Of a stretch of 64,000 bases of DNA, positions 62,101 to 64,000 are shown piece by piece. Within the stretch, counting starts at the first letter, position 1. Every line of letters begins with the position of its first letter. Position numbers and translations under genes: made by a program. A model generated the notes under the pieces. It saw only the letters and a program-made list of their open reading frames with translations. It was not told the origin of the DNA and searched no databases. Source of the stretch: Massilia rubra (GTDB lineage Bacteria > Pseudomonadota > Gammaproteobacteria > Burkholderiales > Burkholderiaceae_D); contig NZ_VUYU01000004.1 in the NCBI RefSeq assembly GCF_011682065.1, forward strand, positions 62,001 to 126,000. Direction: 5' to 3'.

Positions 62101-63760
62101 TACGATGACCTACCCCAGCGGCAATCGCATTGACGTCACCTATGACACCAACGGGAAACCGTCTTCCCTGGGCTTGACGCGTCCGAATGTCGCGCGCGTG
62201 ACGATTCTGAGTCAGATAAGCTACCAACCGTTTGGAGCCGTGCGGGCGTGGTTATGGGGGAACCACAGCGCTGGCAGTCCCAACAAATACGAGCGCGAGT
62301 TCGACCTTGAGAACCGGCTGGTCAGCTATCCGCTGGGACACCCGGCTGCTGGCGGTGCGCTACGCACGCTTAATTACGACGCCGCCGGGCGCATCGTTTC
62401 CAGCACACACAAGGGTGGCACGCCGGGCAAGCTGGACCAGCGCTACTACTACGATGGGCGTGATCGCCTGGTCGGTTTTGATAGCGTCATCGGGGGCCAG
62501 AGTTTCGAATACGATGCTAATGGTAACCGCACCAGATTGAAAATCGGTCCCAACAGCTACCTCAACATGATCGATCCCGGCAGCAATCGGCTTACTTCCA
62601 CGTCCGGACCAGTGCCTGCAAAACGAAATACGTACGATGCCACGGGCAACCTCATCAGCGACGGGACGATACGCTACGTCTACGGCACCAATGGGCGCCT
62701 GAGCAGTGCCACGGGCACCGGTGGCGTCGCTGTCCAACACCGCTACAACGGGCTCGGCCAGCGGGCTATCAAGTCTGATGCGGCCGGCGCATCGACTTAC
62801 TTCATCTACAACGAGGCCGGGCAGATGGTGGGCGAGTACGATAGTGCCGGCACGCCGATACAGGAAACGATCTATTTTGAGGGGACACCGGTCGCTGTGA
62901 TTAAACCGCGTACAGCGGGTGCCGGGGAAAGTGCATACTATGTCTACGCCGACCACCTAATGACACCGCGGGTTATCACGCGCGCCAGCGACAACAAAAT
63001 AGTATGGCGCTGGGACGGCGCAAATCCGTTCGGCGAGGACTCGCCCGATGAAAATCCGAATCGGCTGGGAAACTTCACATACAACCCGCGTTTTCCTGGG
63101 CAATATTATGATAGAGAAACGAATCTCCATTACAATTATTATCGCGACTACGATCCCCAGACCGGCAGGTATATACAGTCCGACCCGATTGGCCTTAAAG
63201 GTGGAATTAACACTTATGGCTACGTCGGGGGCAATCCACTGACGTTCGTTGATCCCTTCGGGCTGGATTCAGCCTGCATGGCTGCGTGCAGAGCAGTAGG
63301 CGGGGGTATCGGCGGTGCGGCCGGATATTATGGAGGGGGATTAGCGGGAGGAACTGTCGGCGGACTTCTTGGCGGTGCAGCGGGCTCCGTCGTGCCAGGC
63401 GGTGGAACTGTTATAGGTGGCACTGCGGGTGCGAGCGTGGGGGCAGTTATTGGCAGTAGGGCTGGCCTAGCCGGTGGAATGTTTGCCGGAACCGCGATTG
63501 GCAAGGCTGTCGGCAATATGGTTTGCTCATCTTCAAAGGGAGACTCGCCGTCCAAGGAAGAGTGTGACGCCCAGTGGGAGAAGGCAAGGCAGACATGTCG
63601 GAATTTGATTATAGAAGAGATGCAACAGCGTGCAGGTAGACGAAAAAAACGGAGCGTTACCGGCGTTACTGGCGGCTATACCAATGTCGAAATTTGCGCA
63701 AGTGGTTTAGTTAGCGAAGAATGTGGCGGTAATAAAGTTGACTATAGTGTGAGAAAGTGA
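59159..63760 (+). CDS. Secreted RHS-repeat protein with glycine-zipper C-terminal tip
   Basis: This 1533-residue protein starts at ATG 59159; ATG 59165 is an alternative, with AAGGACAAGAAG upstream serving either. The signal peptide ('VRSALMLLPLVHGTARA') is followed by a Cys-containing region and then 'AGNPVQFASGSKVQSETDL', the typical RHS entry. Many YD repeats follow ('YRYDAAGRVTGI', 'YEYDIAGQLIRT'). The RHS core ends with 'RYIQSDPIGLKGGINTYGYV' and 'VDPFGL' at L1369. The 164-residue tip starts with a glycine-zipper segment ('GGLLGGAAGSVVPGGGTVIGG'), which may insert in a membrane, and ends in a Cys/Arg/Lys-rich unknown domain ('CDAQWEKARQTC', 'GRRKKRS'). No VgrG, PAAR or T6SS adaptor is visible. 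The tip and the following gene become AT-rich, usual for exchangeable toxin/immunity ends. Confidence 0.85.
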   Translation: MTMPNASPFPSLIQLVRSALMLLPLVHGTARAESALPEGTLGWTVYKLSSWMSPTEYASDPLTACQKGAMNHLKEKLVSMQPYTGRRNYFKCYYRLVPNGGVMWLGDTVLNCKYGYGTYGQGFCRKIRQAKPEPLKCGEAAGNPVQFASGSKVQSETDLDGGGNEALQVRRTYRSMRNSGIGQSAGVGWSFSFERAFDAPVSLMGRSSVVGALGDGSYFEFRRQDDRTYKSSFDKSTVLEVQGPDDSVWFLTTRDGTVERYLRDGDEFRLSSVHSRSGMATHYTYDAKNKLSKIVDTSGRSLAIAWEGDVIVSIASATGSVRYEYEQTVVGDYPPIEGMARLIGVHYLDRSGMEMSSRAYHYEDAKDRFLLTGITDEHGKRFATYAYDADVRAVLSEHAGGAQRYTFAYPTPEKRIVTDALGSSRNITVAYDFFNGKSKITAESQPAGAGCAASAKATTYTDNGDVESRTDFNGNKTCFISDPIRGTELARTTGLAKDATCLARIDSPTPAGARKTSTRWHPDWPLATSIASPGRMDTKIYNGQRDAAGKLVECAGGAVLPNGKPIVVICRASVQATNDNNGALGFAAVGTGPVQEWRYTYNPNGQLLTSTGPADANGKTESTSMTYYSDTTASHSPGDLASVRNSVSEVTSYLEYSEDGLPTKIQRPTGQIVGLEYGPRQRLVSSTVLATSGQAETTRYEYDIAGQLIRTTAPDGSALEYTYDDAHRMTGLRDRAGNSISFTLDAMGNTVRQEVKDPNGKLVAQTTRAFDALSRLQREQRSAKDPGARFEYDAAGNLTSSTDPLGRVSKGTYDTFNRLIQQALPAADATGKPATIDYAYTPQDQLASVLDPRRLQTRYLFNGLGQQTTLISPDTGTTSTQFDGAGNVISNVDAAGRKTAYRYDAAGRVTGIGASTFEYGAVGTPAAGRVTAMTDEAGKTVYAYDGMGRLIRTEQTSGPAARRFVTSYTYGSEGSALGHATTMTYPSGNRIDVTYDTNGKPSSLGLTRPNVARVTILSQISYQPFGAVRAWLWGNHSAGSPNKYEREFDLENRLVSYPLGHPAAGGALRTLNYDAAGRIVSSTHKGGTPGKLDQRYYYDGRDRLVGFDSVIGGQSFEYDANGNRTRLKIGPNSYLNMIDPGSNRLTSTSGPVPAKRNTYDATGNLISDGTIRYVYGTNGRLSSATGTGGVAVQHRYNGLGQRAIKSDAAGASTYFIYNEAGQMVGEYDSAGTPIQETIYFEGTPVAVIKPRTAGAGESAYYVYADHLMTPRVITRASDNKIVWRWDGANPFGEDSPDENPNRLGNFTYNPRFPGQYYDRETNLHYNYYRDYDPQTGRYIQSDPIGLKGGINTYGYVGGNPLTFVDPFGLDSACMAACRAVGGGIGGAAGYYGGGLAGGTVGGLLGGAAGSVVPGGGTVIGGTAGASVGAVIGSRAGLAGGMFAGTAIGKAVGNMVCSSSKGDSPSKEECDAQWEKARQTCRNLIIEEMQQRAGRRKKRSVTGVTGGYTNVEICASGLVSEECGGNKVDYSVRK

Positions 63761-64000
63761 TGAAAAATATGGAACTTATTAGACCAAAGTCTGAGAATGA
63801 ACTTGCATCAGTTTTGAAAACTGCATACAACTATGCATGTAATAAAAATTATGAAAAAGCAATCGAATTGTGTGATTGGCTTATGCAAGATTTTTCAACC
63901 GAAATTGCTGGCCGCCGAGAACGTGCGGCAGTGAAATCTCTTATGGGTGACATTGATGGAGCAATTATTGACCTGAAACATGTCTTAAAAAATGATGGCC
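63760..64000 (+). CDS. Candidate immunity protein, 3' partial
   Basis: ATG 63760 overlaps the RHS stop (TGATG); 80 residues are visible and the frame runs off the window. The sequence is helical and TPR-like ('ELASVLKTAYNYACNKNYEKA', shortened here by position; 'GDIDGAIIDLKHVLK'), much richer in AT than everything upstream. A small AT-rich gene coupled to an RHS toxin tip is normally its immunity protein. Tetratricopeptide or Sel1-type helical proteins are used in this role. The assignment is inference from context. Confidence 0.6.
   Translation, partial: MKNMELIRPKSENELASVLKTAYNYACNKNYEKAIELCDWLMQDFSTEIAGRRERAAVKSLMGDIDGAIIDLKHVLKNDG

Overview
The window is GC-rich, tightly packed bacterial DNA with ATGA-type overlapping stops and starts, TonB-dependent receptors, a cobalamin riboswitch, RHS and Tc toxins and a NarL-type regulator. 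It looks like a soil or freshwater betaproteobacterium of the Massilia/Duganella/Janthinobacterium group (Oxalobacteraceae). That placement is inferred from gene content and style only; no rRNA or other marker is present.

Layout. (1) 1-13175, all + strand: the end of an envelope/export module (LolA-like lipoprotein sorter and a probable outer-membrane protein), then a tightly coupled ten-gene cassette. It encodes a TrpB2-like PLP enzyme, a BtrH-like protein, a molybdopterin oxidoreductase, a methyltransferase, a PaaK-like acyl-adenylating ligase, an intact nitrilase-fold hydrolase and a catalytically degenerate paralogue, an MfnA-like decarboxylase, a fatty-acid/sterol hydroxylase and a SAM synthetase. 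This resembles a small-molecule biosynthetic cluster that carries its own SAM supply; I cannot name the product. (2) 13176-16180, visibly poorer in GC: a borosin-type peptide alpha-N-methyltransferase closely resembling fungal OphMA, followed by a 553-residue protein. The latter has a Nif11-like N-terminus, three beta-rich repeats, a hydrophobic helix, fifteen TTDV tetrapeptides and a V-rich tail. This is the best candidate for an undescribed system: a bacterial backbone-N-methylating RiPP locus with a very unusual putative substrate, next to metK. (3) 16200-31003: secreted trypsin-like protease, lipoprotein, NarL-type response regulator, a 1881-residue GMC oxidoreductase / alpha-beta hydrolase / PhoD triple fusion, a hybrid histidine kinase and two secreted proteins of unknown function. 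A similar operator-like motif lies in both divergent intergenic regions. (4) 31167-48590: a complete Tc toxin complex, with TcB and TcC fused in one 2510-residue protein and TcA split over two overlapping genes. The TcC tip looks like a zinc-phospholipase-C/DUF6765-like domain carrying a membrane hairpin. (5) 48681-57837: metal and siderophore uptake. On the - strand, a cobalamin riboswitch precedes a TonB receptor, a DUF2946 protein, a siderophore receptor and a PepSY protein. On the + strand, a probable Fur box precedes DUF3325-like, DUF3649-like and PepSY proteins. (6) 57838-59158: gene debris (a broken DJ-1/PfpI gene, an integrase remnant next to a tRNA-3'-like sequence, prophage-like scraps). 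(7) 59159-64000: a secreted RHS protein with a glycine-zipper tip and an AT-rich candidate immunity gene running off the end.

The window therefore alternates housekeeping-like uptake genes with three accessory blocks: the biosynthetic/borosin island, the Tc toxin locus and the RHS toxin/immunity pair. Protein names rest on motif recognition by eye; no database search was run.
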